From Actinomycetales bacterium (GTDB lineage: Bacteria; Actinomycetota; Actinomycetes; Actinomycetales; Dermatophilaceae): 64,000 nucleotides of DNA. A program made the position numbers and the translations under genes. The stretch covers positions 62,001-126,000 of the forward strand of contig JADJVX010000018.1 in assembly GCA_016710385.1 (NCBI GenBank), in the 5' to 3' direction. Below the pieces are notes generated by a model that did not search any database, was not told where the DNA came from, and worked only from the letters and a program-made list of their open reading frames with translations. Below, in pieces: positions 36,225 to 44,324 of the stretch; within the stretch, counting starts at the first letter, position 1, and each line of letters begins with the position of its first letter.

Positions 36225-36674
36225 ATGAGTGCTTCCGGCGCCTCCGCGTCCTCGACTGCTGCTCCCGGCACCGCCCCGCACGGGATTTCCGTCCTGTTGT
36301 ATAGCGATGACGTGACGGTGCGCGATGCCGTCCGCGTCGGCGTCGGGCGCCGTCCCGCGCGGGATGTCGAGGTGACGTCCTGGCGCGAGTGCGCGACCCC
36401 GGCTGCTGTCGTCGAGGCTGTCGACAACAACCGATTCGACGTGCTCGTGCTCGATGGCGAGGCGGTCCCGCTGGGAGGCATGGGCATGTGTCGGCAGTTG
36501 AAGAACGAGATCTTCGACTGCCCGCCGGTCCTCGTGCTCACCGGCCGGGTCCAGGACGGGTGGCTGGCGGCGTGGTCGCAGGCCGACGCAGTCGTGCCGC
36601 ACCCCGCCGATCCGCTGGCTCTCTCGAAGGCGGTCGCCGACCTCGGTCGCACTCGCGTCAGCGCTGGCGCCTGA
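36225..36674 (+). CDS. Stand-alone receiver-like (response regulator) protein
   Basis: Protein of 149 residues with a Ser/Ala-rich N-terminal tail and one alpha/beta domain. FDVLVLDGEAVPLGGMGMCRQLK resembles the phosphoacceptor region of receivers (Asp in VLD), and PPVLVLTGR corresponds to the Thr strand. The acidic pair at the N-terminal end of receivers is reduced to SDD, and the conserved Lys is not evident, so phosphorylation is uncertain. No output domain is present. It is conserved in position between the qcr genes and trpD (inference from related genomes). Confidence 0.7.
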   Translation: MSASGASASSTAAPGTAPHGISVLLYSDDVTVRDAVRVGVGRRPARDVEVTSWRECATPAAVVEAVDNNRFDVLVLDGEAVPLGGMGMCRQLKNEIFDCPPVLVLTGRVQDGWLAAWSQADAVVPHPADPLALSKAVADLGRTRVSAGA

Positions 36675-36677
36675 CCC

Positions 36678-37739
36678 GTGCCGGGCGAGCCCAGCGCCCC
36701 CACCTGGCCTGACCTGCTCAGCCAACTCGTCCAACGTCGCGACCTGACCCGTGCCCAGTGTGAATGGGCGATGGACGCTGTCATGTCGGGCGCGGCGAGC
36801 CCGGTGCAGCTCGCCGGCTTTCTCATGGCTCTGCGCACCAAGGGCGAGAGCGTCGAGGAGGTGCGCGGTCTGGCCGACCAGATGTTGGCTCACGCCATCC
36901 GGATCGCGGCGCCAACCCCGAGCCTTGACATCGTCGGCACCGGCGGAGATCGGGCCCACACCGTCAACATCTCGACCATGGCGGCCATGGTGTGTGCCGC
37001 CGCCGGGGTGCCGATCGTCAAGCACGGCAACCGGGCGGCGTCCTCCTCTTCAGGTTCGGCCGACGTCCTCGAGGCTTTGGGTATCGACCTGAGCCTTCCG
37101 GAAGAGCGCGTCGAACAGATCGTGCACGAGGCGGGCATCACCTTCTGCTTCGCTCAACGGTTCCACCCGTCGATGCGGCACGCTGCGCCGGCACGCGCCG
37201 GCCTCGGTGTCGGCACGGTGTTCAACTTCCTTGGACCGCTCACCAACCCGGGCCAGCCGACGTATGCCGCGGTGGGCGTCGCCGATGCCCGGATGGCGCC
37301 GATCCTTGCGGGGGTCTTCGCCGGGCGCGGTCGTGACGCCGCGGTCCTGCGCGGGGATGACGGCCTCGACGAAGCCACCCTGGCGACGACGACCTCGGTC
37401 TGGTGGGTGCGCCGGGGGCACGTCGTGCTGCACCGGCTCGACCCTGAGCGCCTCGGGTTGGAGCCGGCTCCGACGGAAGCGCTCCGAGGAGGCGATGCGG
37501 CACACAACGCTCGGGTTGTCACCGAGACCTTCGCCGGTGGGCGGGGCCCGATCCGTGACGCAGTCGTGCTCAACGCTGGAGTCGCCTTGGCTGTTGCTGC
37601 CGATGCGGACAGCGAGTTGCACGCTGACGTCCGAGCCGGGATGGCTCGGGCTGCGGCTGCCATCGATTCTGGGGCTGCCACCCAGGTCGTGGACCGATGG
37701 ATCGCAGCCACTCGCCGCACCGGAACGACTCCCGCCTGA
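36678..37739 (+). CDS. trpD: Anthranilate phosphoribosyltransferase
   Basis: Tryptophan pathway enzyme of 353 residues joining anthranilate and PRPP. The phosphate-binding DIVGTGGDRAHTVNIST and VKHGNRAASSSSGSADVLEALG are diagnostic, as is FLGPLTNPG. It starts with GTG 36678, three bases after the receiver-like gene, so the two are co-transcribed. Other trp genes are elsewhere, as in mycobacteria. Confidence 0.96.
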   Translation: MPGEPSAPTWPDLLSQLVQRRDLTRAQCEWAMDAVMSGAASPVQLAGFLMALRTKGESVEEVRGLADQMLAHAIRIAAPTPSLDIVGTGGDRAHTVNISTMAAMVCAAAGVPIVKHGNRAASSSSGSADVLEALGIDLSLPEERVEQIVHEAGITFCFAQRFHPSMRHAAPARAGLGVGTVFNFLGPLTNPGQPTYAAVGVADARMAPILAGVFAGRGRDAAVLRGDDGLDEATLATTTSVWWVRRGHVVLHRLDPERLGLEPAPTEALRGGDAAHNARVVTETFAGGRGPIRDAVVLNAGVALAVAADADSELHADVRAGMARAAAAIDSGAATQVVDRWIAATRRTGTTPA

Positions 37740-37748
37740 GTCGGTGGG

Positions 37749-37766
37749 CCGGGTGCATACGCCCGG
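37749..37766. terminator. Short hairpin between convergent trpD and Lrp-type gene
   Basis: CCGGGTG and CGCCCGG pair over seven positions (one G-T wobble) around a CATA tetraloop. Confidence 0.45.
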
Positions 37767-37803
37767 ATGCCGGGCGCAGGCACCGGGAGGCCGTCGAGGG
37801 CGT

Positions 37804-38082
37804 TCAGTCCAGTCCGAGGCTGAAGGCGGCTTCGAGGTCGTGCCGGGAGTAGGTGCGGAACGCGATGTGCGTGGTGGTGCCGGTGACCCCCGGCACCTTT
37901 GACAAGGAATCGGCGATGACGTCGGCCAGCCGCTCGTGGGCCCGGACCCGCACCATCGCAATGAGATCGGCGTCACCGGTGACGGAGTAGACCTCAGAGA
38001 CCCCCTCGATGGCGGCGATCTCGGTCGCGACCTCCGGAATGCGGGAGACGTCACAGGTGACGAGGACGATGGCGGTGATCAC
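37804..38082 (-). CDS. Stand-alone Lrp/AsnC ligand-binding (RAM) domain protein
   Basis: Protein of 92 residues: MITAIVLVTCDVSRIPEVATEIAAIEGV followed by YSVTGDADLIAMVRVR. This is the beta-alpha-beta-beta-alpha-beta RAM domain of Lrp regulators without the DNA-binding part. Such proteins are thought to bind amino acids and tune full-length Lrp partners. The start overlaps the stop of the DnaQ-UvrC gene by four bases (ATGA). Confidence 0.88.
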   Translation of the reverse strand: MITAIVLVTCDVSRIPEVATEIAAIEGVSEVYSVTGDADLIAMVRVRAHERLADVIADSLSKVPGVTGTTTHIAFRTYSRHDLEAAFSLGLD

Positions 38083-39797
38083 GCGCCCAGCCTAGCCACG
38101 CGCAGCTCCTCACGGATCCGGCCGGCGCCCCCGACCGGGCAGGTCCACGTGCCGTCGAGATGGACGATGCGCACGCCGGGGGACTCCAACCACCGCAGCA
38201 CGAGCTCCGTCTCCTCCGGGATGGCGGCGGGGATCGGGCCGTCCGGGGCAGCGACGATCTCGGCGGTGGCGCGCAGCGCCTCGACGAATGGGAGGGGGTC
38301 GGCCCCCCGCGGACTCGTTGCACTTCCGGCCAGACGGCCATATCGGACACAGGCGAACTCCCAGCCGCCTTCCTCGCGGCGGCGGGCCGCGAGCACTTCG
38401 GCGGTCGCTGCCAGCGGCGCCAGCCGCTGTGCACGTGCGGCGCCGCTGGCGAGGTGTTCCATCCGATCACGCACGGTCGCAGCCTCCTCGTAGCGGTGTG
38501 CCGCGGAAAGCTCGCGCATGCGATCGGCGATCCGGCCGAAGAGGGCGTGACCGTTGCCGGTCAAGAGCTCACGGGCCTGGGTGACCAGCCCGGCATACTC
38601 GTCCGTGCTCTGCCGCCCCTCACAAGGCGCGCCGCACCGCCCGAGTTCGGCCACGATGCACGCGCTCCCACGCGGGCGTTTCCCCAGCCGGGTAGGGCAC
38701 TGTCGCAACGGAATCGCCTCATGGACCGCAGCGACGGCAGCCTCAGCGGCGGTGCGGGACCGGAACGGGCCGACGTAACAGGCAGCCCCGGTGCGCACCT
38801 CTCGGACGATCGATAGTCGCGGAAAGGGCTCGTCGGTGAGCGTGACCCACACGGCTCGCTCGGGCCGGGTGGAGCGGCGGTTGTAGGGCGGCTTGTGGGC
38901 CCGCAGCAGCCGGACCTCTTGGACCTGGGCCTCGAGGACGGTCTGGCACACGATCGGATGGATGGACTCGGCCGCGGCCACCATCTCGGCCATCCGGGTG
39001 CGCTGCTCGGACGCGGTGAAGTAGCTGCGCGCGCGGTTGCGGATGTTGTGCGAGGTGCCGACGTAGAGTGTGCGGCCCTTGCCGTCGCGAAAGACGTAAA
39101 CCCCGGGCGCAGCAGGCAGTTGGTCTGCCAAGAAGCGCTTTCGGCGTTGCGCCGGGGTGACTCGCGAGGTGTAACTCGACAACTCCTCGAGCGTGGTCAC
39201 CCCGAGGTTGCCGACCCGGCCGAGCAGAGCATGGAGGACGTCGGTGGTGGCCAGCGCGTCGTGGAGGGCCCGGTGGTCGGGAGTGGTCGCCGCACTGAAA
39301 AGGCTGGCCAGCGTGGAGAGTTTGTGATTGCGGGCCTCGTCGGAGGAGACCAGATGGCGGGCCAGGATCACCGTGTCGACGACGCGGAATCCCGGCCACG
39401 GATGTCCGGCCTGCGCGGCGGCAGCCTTGAGAAAGCCGATGTCGAAGCGGGCGTTGTGCGCCACCAGAACCGACCCTCGGGCGAACTCGAGGAAGGCCGG
39501 CAGCACCGTGTCGATGCGCGGAGCTCTGGCCACCAGCGCGTCTGAGATGCCGGTCAACACCTGGATGAAGGCGGGGATCGGAGCGCCGGGGTTGACGAGA
39601 GTCTGGAATCGCCCGAGTTCCTCGCCGCCCCGGATCTTGACGGCGCCGATCTCGGTGATGGCGCTCTCATGTGCGCTGCCACCAGTGGTTTCGAGGTCGA
39701 CGACGACGAAGGTGACCTCGCGCAGCGGCGTCCCGAGATCCTCGAGGGTGGGTTGCACGACGGGCATGGCATCGACCGTAGGGGTGGCCTCTGACAT
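38079..39797 (-). CDS. DnaQ-type DEDD exonuclease fused to UvrC-like GIY-YIG nuclease
   Basis: Protein of 572 residues. The N-terminal 3'-5' exonuclease has FVVVDLETTGG (DxE), VAHNARFDIGFL and HRALHDALATTD. The middle GIY-YIG domain reads GVYVFRDGKGRTLYVGTS with RNRARSYF, and the rest resembles UvrC after this domain (CSARCGAPCEG-like cysteines, UVR-like AAHRYEEAATVRDRMEHL). This fusion is known in actinobacteria (Rv2191 by position) and resembles a Cho-type second incision nuclease with proofreading-type activity. Role in repair is inferred. Confidence 0.92.
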   Translation of the reverse strand: MSEATPTVDAMPVVQPTLEDLGTPLREVTFVVVDLETTGGSAHESAITEIGAVKIRGGEELGRFQTLVNPGAPIPAFIQVLTGISDALVARAPRIDTVLPAFLEFARGSVLVAHNARFDIGFLKAAAAQAGHPWPGFRVVDTVILARHLVSSDEARNHKLSTLASLFSAATTPDHRALHDALATTDVLHALLGRVGNLGVTTLEELSSYTSRVTPAQRRKRFLADQLPAAPGVYVFRDGKGRTLYVGTSHNIRNRARSYFTASEQRTRMAEMVAAAESIHPIVCQTVLEAQVQEVRLLRAHKPPYNRRSTRPERAVWVTLTDEPFPRLSIVREVRTGAACYVGPFRSRTAAEAAVAAVHEAIPLRQCPTRLGKRPRGSACIVAELGRCGAPCEGRQSTDEYAGLVTQARELLTGNGHALFGRIADRMRELSAAHRYEEAATVRDRMEHLASGAARAQRLAPLAATAEVLAARRREEGGWEFACVRYGRLAGSATSPRGADPLPFVEALRATAEIVAAPDGPIPAAIPEETELVLRWLESPGVRIVHLDGTWTCPVGGAGRIREELRVARLGA

Positions 39798-39937
39798 CCC
39801 CCTCGCGACACTCGCACCGTGCTCCCAGAGGCTTTCCGGCGACCTCTCTGGCAGCCCTGCGTCCAGACGGCGCGGGAGCGGTGTCAGACCCCCGTTCTAG
39901 CGTCAGCCACGTGATCGAGATGACAGGAGAAGCGCAC

Positions 39938-40231
39938 ATGCTGATCGACTGCGCCGGATGCCCGGTGCGCGGTGTCCACTGTGACGACTGCATCGTCACC
40001 GCGCTGGCGACCATCTCCGTGGGGGCACCGGCCGACTCCCCGGCTGCTTCGACGCACAGCCACGCGATGCTGCTGGATGCTGCCGAGCAGCGCGCTGTCG
40101 ATCTCTTCGTTCGCGCGGGCCTGATCGGTCGGGATCGCGCGGCGACCTTGCGGGCTGTCCGCGCCCCACATCCGAGGGCACGATCGATGCGTGAGCATGC
40201 TGCGGACACGGCGGTCGCCGCAGGCTGGTGA
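39938..40231 (+). CDS. Conserved small protein with CxxC pair
   Basis: Protein of 97 residues starting MLIDCAGCPVRGVHCDDCIVTAL, with four cysteines in a C-x2-C-x6-C-x2-C pattern suitable for a zinc or Fe-S site. A second half, AEQRAVDLFVRAGLI, is helical. I recognise similar proteins in actinobacteria but no function. ATG 39938 has AGGAGA 8 nt upstream; upstream codons in the same frame lack a good start context. It is divergent from the DnaQ-UvrC fusion. Confidence 0.7.
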   Translation: MLIDCAGCPVRGVHCDDCIVTALATISVGAPADSPAASTHSHAMLLDAAEQRAVDLFVRAGLIGRDRAATLRAVRAPHPRARSMREHAADTAVAAGW

Positions 40232-40263
40232 CAAGGTCGCGGACGGTCCGCCCGAAATCGCGG

Positions 40264-40269
40264 CATAGT
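40264..40269 (+). promoter_or_regulatory. -10 element, leaderless start of the 40276 gene
   Basis: CATAGT, 6 nt before ATG 40276. Confidence 0.35.
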
Positions 40270-40275
40270 TGCCCG

Positions 40276-41652
40276 ATGAGGAGGTTGAACCGCTGGACCC
40301 GCGTGGTCGCCACGGCGCTGGCGGCCCTCATCCTGGTCCCTGGAATGGTCGGGTGTGGTGCGCCCTCGGCCGTGGTGCCCTCGGCCGACTCGGCCGAGAG
40401 TCATTCGATCGCACGAGTGACCCCTCCCACCGCTGCGTCCCTCCCCACGTCTGCGACGAGAGCGACGGAAGCCGTCAGAACTCTCCTGGCCCATCGGGCG
40501 GCCGCGCTGGCTGCAGGCGATGCTGCTCAGTGGGCCGAAGGGGTGGCGGACCCCGCCTCCCCTGCGGGCAAGGTTCAGCTCGCCGCCTTCGACGCGCTCC
40601 GCGGGCTGGGGGTCCGCGAGGTGGCGTTCTCTGCCCTGCGGGAACGTGAGACTCCCGAACCGGCTGTGACGGGTGTGTCCGCGGAATCGGCTCACTGGAG
40701 CGGCACTGTGCAGCTGGCTTACCGGATTCCTGGCGTGGATCGCGATGACCGGGTGGTGTCGCGCACCCTGCTGGCCGTGGCGCAGGGCGACCAGTGGCGG
40801 ATCGTCTCCTGGTTGGGTCCGACGGACACTCCTGAGGTCTTCGACCTACCGGAGGTGCAGGTGCGTCGGGCGGGGCACGTCCTCGTCGTGGTCTCGTCAG
40901 CCGCTGCTCCGGTGGCTCTCGTGAGCGACGCCGCAGAGCGGGCCTGGCAGCGCGTCGCCACGGTGGCGGACGGCATACCGGATGTGGTTGTCGTGGTGCC
41001 GCCCACCGCCTCGGTGACCGCCGCGATGATCGGCCGTTCCAGCCCGGCCGGTCTGGAGGTCGTGGGAGCCACCACGGTCGGAGAGCGTTCGGCTGGCCGG
41101 CAGGCCGGCGCCGATCGTGTGGTGCTGGGGCCCGACGCGGCCGGGCGACTCACCGCAGAGGGTCGCGTGGTGGTGCTCGCCCATGAATTCGCGCATGTCG
41201 CCATGCGCTCCACCACTCGGGCAGAGCTGCCGATGTGGCTGGCTGAAGGGCTGGCCGAGCACCTCGCCTATCGGGCGAGCGGACTCGACACCCGGGTCGT
41301 CGCCGCAGCGGCGATCGCTCGGGCACAGACCTCCGAGTGGCCCACGCGGCTGCCGGTGGCTGGCGACTTCGACACGGCTGGACGGGAATTCGGCACGGCA
41401 TACCAGGTCTCGTGGCTGGCGGTCCGCGAGCTCGCGCAGCGAAGGGGCGACAGCGCCATGTGGGAGGTGATCCGCGAGCTGGGGGGGTCGGTCGACTCTC
41501 CGGCACCTGCCGACCCGACGGCAGCACTGTCGGCCTGGTTGCGACGGCAGGGCACCAGTGAGAGTGACCTCGTCTCGGTCGTTCGCTTCGTCCTGCGGAG
41601 CTGGGGCAGCGAGCATCCGGGCACGGGGCTGACGGCTGCGGCTTCGCGATAG
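40276..41652 (+). CDS. Lipoprotein with gluzincin-type peptidase motif
   Basis: Protein of 458 residues. The signal peptide ends in GMVGC (lipobox Cys near 31). An NTF2-like region (about 75-200) precedes a domain with VVVLAHEFAHVAM (HExxH) and WLAEGLAEHLAYRAS, whose Glu gives the third zinc ligand of the gluzincin pattern. It is therefore likely a surface metallopeptidase; substrate unknown. Third HExxH protein in the window, unrelated in sequence to those at 5.6 and 29.7 kb. Confidence 0.75.
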   Translation: MRRLNRWTRVVATALAALILVPGMVGCGAPSAVVPSADSAESHSIARVTPPTAASLPTSATRATEAVRTLLAHRAAALAAGDAAQWAEGVADPASPAGKVQLAAFDALRGLGVREVAFSALRERETPEPAVTGVSAESAHWSGTVQLAYRIPGVDRDDRVVSRTLLAVAQGDQWRIVSWLGPTDTPEVFDLPEVQVRRAGHVLVVVSSAAAPVALVSDAAERAWQRVATVADGIPDVVVVVPPTASVTAAMIGRSSPAGLEVVGATTVGERSAGRQAGADRVVLGPDAAGRLTAEGRVVVLAHEFAHVAMRSTTRAELPMWLAEGLAEHLAYRASGLDTRVVAAAAIARAQTSEWPTRLPVAGDFDTAGREFGTAYQVSWLAVRELAQRRGDSAMWEVIRELGGSVDSPAPADPTAALSAWLRRQGTSESDLVSVVRFVLRSWGSEHPGTGLTAAASR

Positions 41653-41655
41653 CCT
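41650..41655 (+). promoter_or_regulatory. -10 element, leaderless SRPBCC gene
   Basis: TAGCCT spans the stop of the preceding gene and lies 6 nt before ATG 41662. Confidence 0.5.
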
Positions 41656-41661
41656 GTCGAC

Positions 41662-42108
41662 ATGGCCGATCGCACCGAGTCCTCAATCGTCATCGAGGCA
41701 CCCCCAGGGACCGTGCTGGATGTCATCGCCGACTTCGAGGCCTACCCCGAGTGGGCGCATGAGGTCAAGCGCACGACGGTCCTCTCCGAGGAAGGCGACG
41801 GTTGGGCCGACCGCGTCGAATTCACCTTGGACGCAGGCGTTTTGAAGGACACCTACACCCTCGATTACGAATGGGACATCGCCGACGACGGCACGGGTGT
41901 GGTCTCTTGGGGCTTGGTCAAGGCCACTGTCCTCAAGGCGATGGACGGTTCCTACACGCTGGCCACCGACCGATCTGGCACCCGCGTGACCTACCGCCTG
42001 GCGGTCGACCTCACCATCCCGATGTTGGGGTTGCTCAAGCGCAAGGCGGAGCAGGCGATCGTCGACACGGCCCTCAAGGAGCTCAAGAAGCGCGTCGAGG
42101 AGTCGTGA
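41662..42108 (+). CDS. SRPBCC (START-like cyclase/dehydrase) family protein
   Basis: Protein of 148 residues with the START-like pattern SSIVIEAPPGTVLDVIADFEAYPEW, a beta-rich middle and a long C-terminal helix (LKRKAEQAIVDTALKELKKRVEE). A hydrophobic ligand is expected but unknown. M. tuberculosis has a related gene in the same neighbourhood (Rv2185c, from memory). Overlaps the next gene by GTGA. Confidence 0.9.
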   Translation: MADRTESSIVIEAPPGTVLDVIADFEAYPEWAHEVKRTTVLSEEGDGWADRVEFTLDAGVLKDTYTLDYEWDIADDGTGVVSWGLVKATVLKAMDGSYTLATDRSGTRVTYRLAVDLTIPMLGLLKRKAEQAIVDTALKELKKRVEES

Positions 42109-42545
42109 GTCAACCGGCATACGACCGGCATGTGGGGTCGGTCGCCGAGGAGGCTGCACGCCTCATCGGGTTGTTCTCCACCGGCCCCGACGGCCACGTG
42201 GAGGCCGCTGGTGAACGCGCGGCCCGATTCACCGCTGAGTCGGCCGCGCCGTCCGCTCAGGCCGACGGCCGAGGTCCTGGTGTCGCGTCCCACGGTGCTG
42301 ACACTCGATCCGACTCCCACGTGTGTCCCGAGTGCGGTCACGATCGGTCTGGGCCAGCGGCAGAAGCCTCGGTATGCCGTTCCTGTCCGGTCTGCATCCT
42401 CATCGGAGCGGTGCGCAGCGTGACCCCTGACACCATCGAACGGCTTGCCGATGTTGTCGACCTCATCGGCGATGGGCTGCGCGGTTTTGCCGCCAGCCGT
42501 CGCGAGGCCGCTGCCCAGCGCCCCAAGGAGGAGACCGGGCCGTGA
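42105..42545 (+). CDS. Zinc-ribbon-like protein (possibly DUF5304)
   Basis: Protein of 146 residues. After a helical start (AYDRHVGSVAEEAARLIGLF) and a polar linker, four cysteines in CPECGHD and CRSCPVC form a probable zinc ribbon, then a helix with DTIERLADVVDLIGDGLRGF. The arrangement before a ROK glucokinase recalls the DUF5304 gene of Streptomyces, but I am not certain. GTG 42105 overlaps the previous stop and its own stop overlaps glk (GTGA), so the three genes form a tight operon. Confidence 0.65.
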   Translation: MSQPAYDRHVGSVAEEAARLIGLFSTGPDGHVEAAGERAARFTAESAAPSAQADGRGPGVASHGADTRSDSHVCPECGHDRSGPAAEASVCRSCPVCILIGAVRSVTPDTIERLADVVDLIGDGLRGFAASRREAAAQRPKEETGP

Positions 42546-43633
42546 GTGACGGGCGCTACACGGTGGGGGTCGACATCGGCGGCACGAAGATCGCCGGGGG
42601 GGTGGTCAACGACACCGGTGGGGTCATCGCCCGGGCTCGCGCCGACACCCCGCACCGCTCGACGACACCGGATGTCGTCGAGAACACCATCGTCTCGGTC
42701 GTCGAGGAGTTGTTCGCGCAGGTCGGTAAGGAGCGGGTCACTGCGGTCGGGATCGGCGCGGCGGGTTTCGTCGCAGCCGATCGGGCCACCGTGGTCTTCG
42801 CCCCACACCTGTCCTGGCGCGACGAGCCTTTGCAGTCGCGGCTGGTCGGTCGCATCGGTCTGCCGGTGACCGTCGACAACGACGCCAATGCCTCCGCGTG
42901 GGCGGAGTGGCGCTTCGGGTCGGCTCGGGGCGAGGACCGGATGGTCATGGTCAACCTCGGCACGGGGATCGGTGGAGGCATCGTCCTGGACGGCCGGGTG
43001 GAGCGGGGCCGATTCGGGATCGCGGGCGAGTTCGGGCACATGCAGGTGGTGCCGAACGGGCTGCGGTGTGAGTGCGGCAACCGGGGCTGTTGGGAGCAGT
43101 ACGCCAGTGGCAACGCCCTCGTGCGTGAGGCGCGATCGCTCATCAGCGCCGGGTCGCCGATGGCACAGGACTTGGTGGCCCGGATCGGTGGCGACGCGGC
43201 AGCGCTGACCGGCCCGCTCATCACGGCTGCGGCCCAGGACGGCGACCCTACGGCGTGCGAGTTGCTATCCGACGTCGGACGGTGGCTGGGCATCGGGCTG
43301 GCCAATCTCGCGGCAGCCCTCGACCCGGGCATCTTCGTCATCGGCGGCGGCGTCAGCGCCGCCGCCGACCTCCTGCTAGATCCAGCTCGAGAGGCATACC
43401 GCCGGCAATTGCCCGGCCGTGGGTATCGTCCCGAAGCGCGCATCATGGCCGCAGTCCTCGGCAACGATGCCGGGGTCGTCGGGGCGGCTGACCTGGCACG
43501 GCATCACGACGGGGCGGCCGTGACGGGCGTCCCGTCCAGCGCGCTGGAGTCGGCCCCGGCCCTGACCGCTGTCGTCCATGAGAGCGAGTCGCGCCGCTCG
43601 CGACTGTGGTGGCGTCGCCGGCATACCGGCTGA
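42542..43633 (+). CDS. glk: ROK family glucokinase
   Basis: ATP- or polyphosphate-dependent sugar kinase of 363 residues. It has VGVDIGGTKIAGGVV (phosphate loop), VDNDANASAWAEW (catalytic Asp), LGTGIGGGIVLDG, and the ROK zinc motif CECGNRGCWEQ. In Streptomyces the equivalent enzyme also mediates glucose repression. The C-terminal about 45 residues after the usual ROK end are a polar tail rich in Arg (SRRSRLWWRRRHTG). Start GTG overlaps the previous gene. Confidence 0.94.
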   Translation: MSDGRYTVGVDIGGTKIAGGVVNDTGGVIARARADTPHRSTTPDVVENTIVSVVEELFAQVGKERVTAVGIGAAGFVAADRATVVFAPHLSWRDEPLQSRLVGRIGLPVTVDNDANASAWAEWRFGSARGEDRMVMVNLGTGIGGGIVLDGRVERGRFGIAGEFGHMQVVPNGLRCECGNRGCWEQYASGNALVREARSLISAGSPMAQDLVARIGGDAAALTGPLITAAAQDGDPTACELLSDVGRWLGIGLANLAAALDPGIFVIGGGVSAAADLLLDPAREAYRRQLPGRGYRPEARIMAAVLGNDAGVVGAADLARHHDGAAVTGVPSSALESAPALTAVVHESESRRSRLWWRRRHTG

Positions 43634-43638
43634 ATCAC

Positions 43639-43653
43639 CACCATCAGATGGTG
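43639..43653. terminator. Weak hairpin after glk
   Basis: CACCATC and GATGGTG are complementary around a single base, giving in practice a five-pair stem with a five-nt loop between convergent genes. Confidence 0.3.
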
Positions 43654-43661
43654 TGACCTTG

Positions 43662-44210
43662 TTAGACGCGGGCTCCGTCATCGTCCGGGTCGCGCTCGGT
43701 CGAGCCGCGCAGGACGATGAGGCCGAAGCCCACGACGGTTGCCGCTATCCCGGCGACCACCCACCAGCCGGGGTCGGGGTTGCCCGAAAGCAGCGTCGCC
43801 CAGAGAATCATCAGCGGCCCACCGACGACGCCGACGATCGCCAGCCAGAAGGTCGCGTCATGCGCCGGAGGCAGCGTGGGTGCGGGCGGCTCGAAGTGGT
43901 CGTCCGGCTCCGTCGGCTCGTAACTGCGCCACCCCGACTCGATCGGATCGGCGGTCGACGAATCTGCAGCGCCGCCCCCCTCCGTCGGATGGAACGGGCG
44001 TGCCCCGCCGACCTCGGGTATGCCGTGCGGCGGCAGCATGGGCAGGTCGATGACCGTCGGCGTCGGCTGTGGTGCCGTCGACTCGGGGTTCGCCGGCTCG
44101 GCGGGGTCAGTCGGAGGCTCCCAGCCCGCGATGATCTCGCGGAAACGGGCGTCGATGTCGTCGGGGTCGTCGGCGTTGCCACGACTCCGGTCATCGAACT
44201 GCTCGCTCAC
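43662..44210 (-). CDS. Hypothetical two-helix membrane protein
   Basis: Protein of 182 residues. The first 120 are acidic, Pro-rich and probably disordered (DARFREIIAGWEPPTDPAEP), with two C-terminal membrane helices (FWLAIVGVVGGPLMILWATLL and WWVVAGIAATVVGFGLIVL) and an acidic tail. I do not know its function; similar proteins occur in actinobacteria. GTG 44210 gives MSEQFDDRSRG; an earlier start would add unlike sequence. Confidence 0.7.
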   Translation of the reverse strand: MSEQFDDRSRGNADDPDDIDARFREIIAGWEPPTDPAEPANPESTAPQPTPTVIDLPMLPPHGIPEVGGARPFHPTEGGGAADSSTADPIESGWRSYEPTEPDDHFEPPAPTLPPAHDATFWLAIVGVVGGPLMILWATLLSGNPDPGWWVVAGIAATVVGFGLIVLRGSTERDPDDDGARV

Positions 44211-44324
44211 TGGCCCAGTGTCGCAGAACCTCGGCGGCTCCCCGTGATCGGCAGGGACCCAGGGCAGTCGCCGACGCTGGCTGTGCCGTAGAGTGCTCCA
44301 GGTCACAGGGAAGGGTTTGACTCA

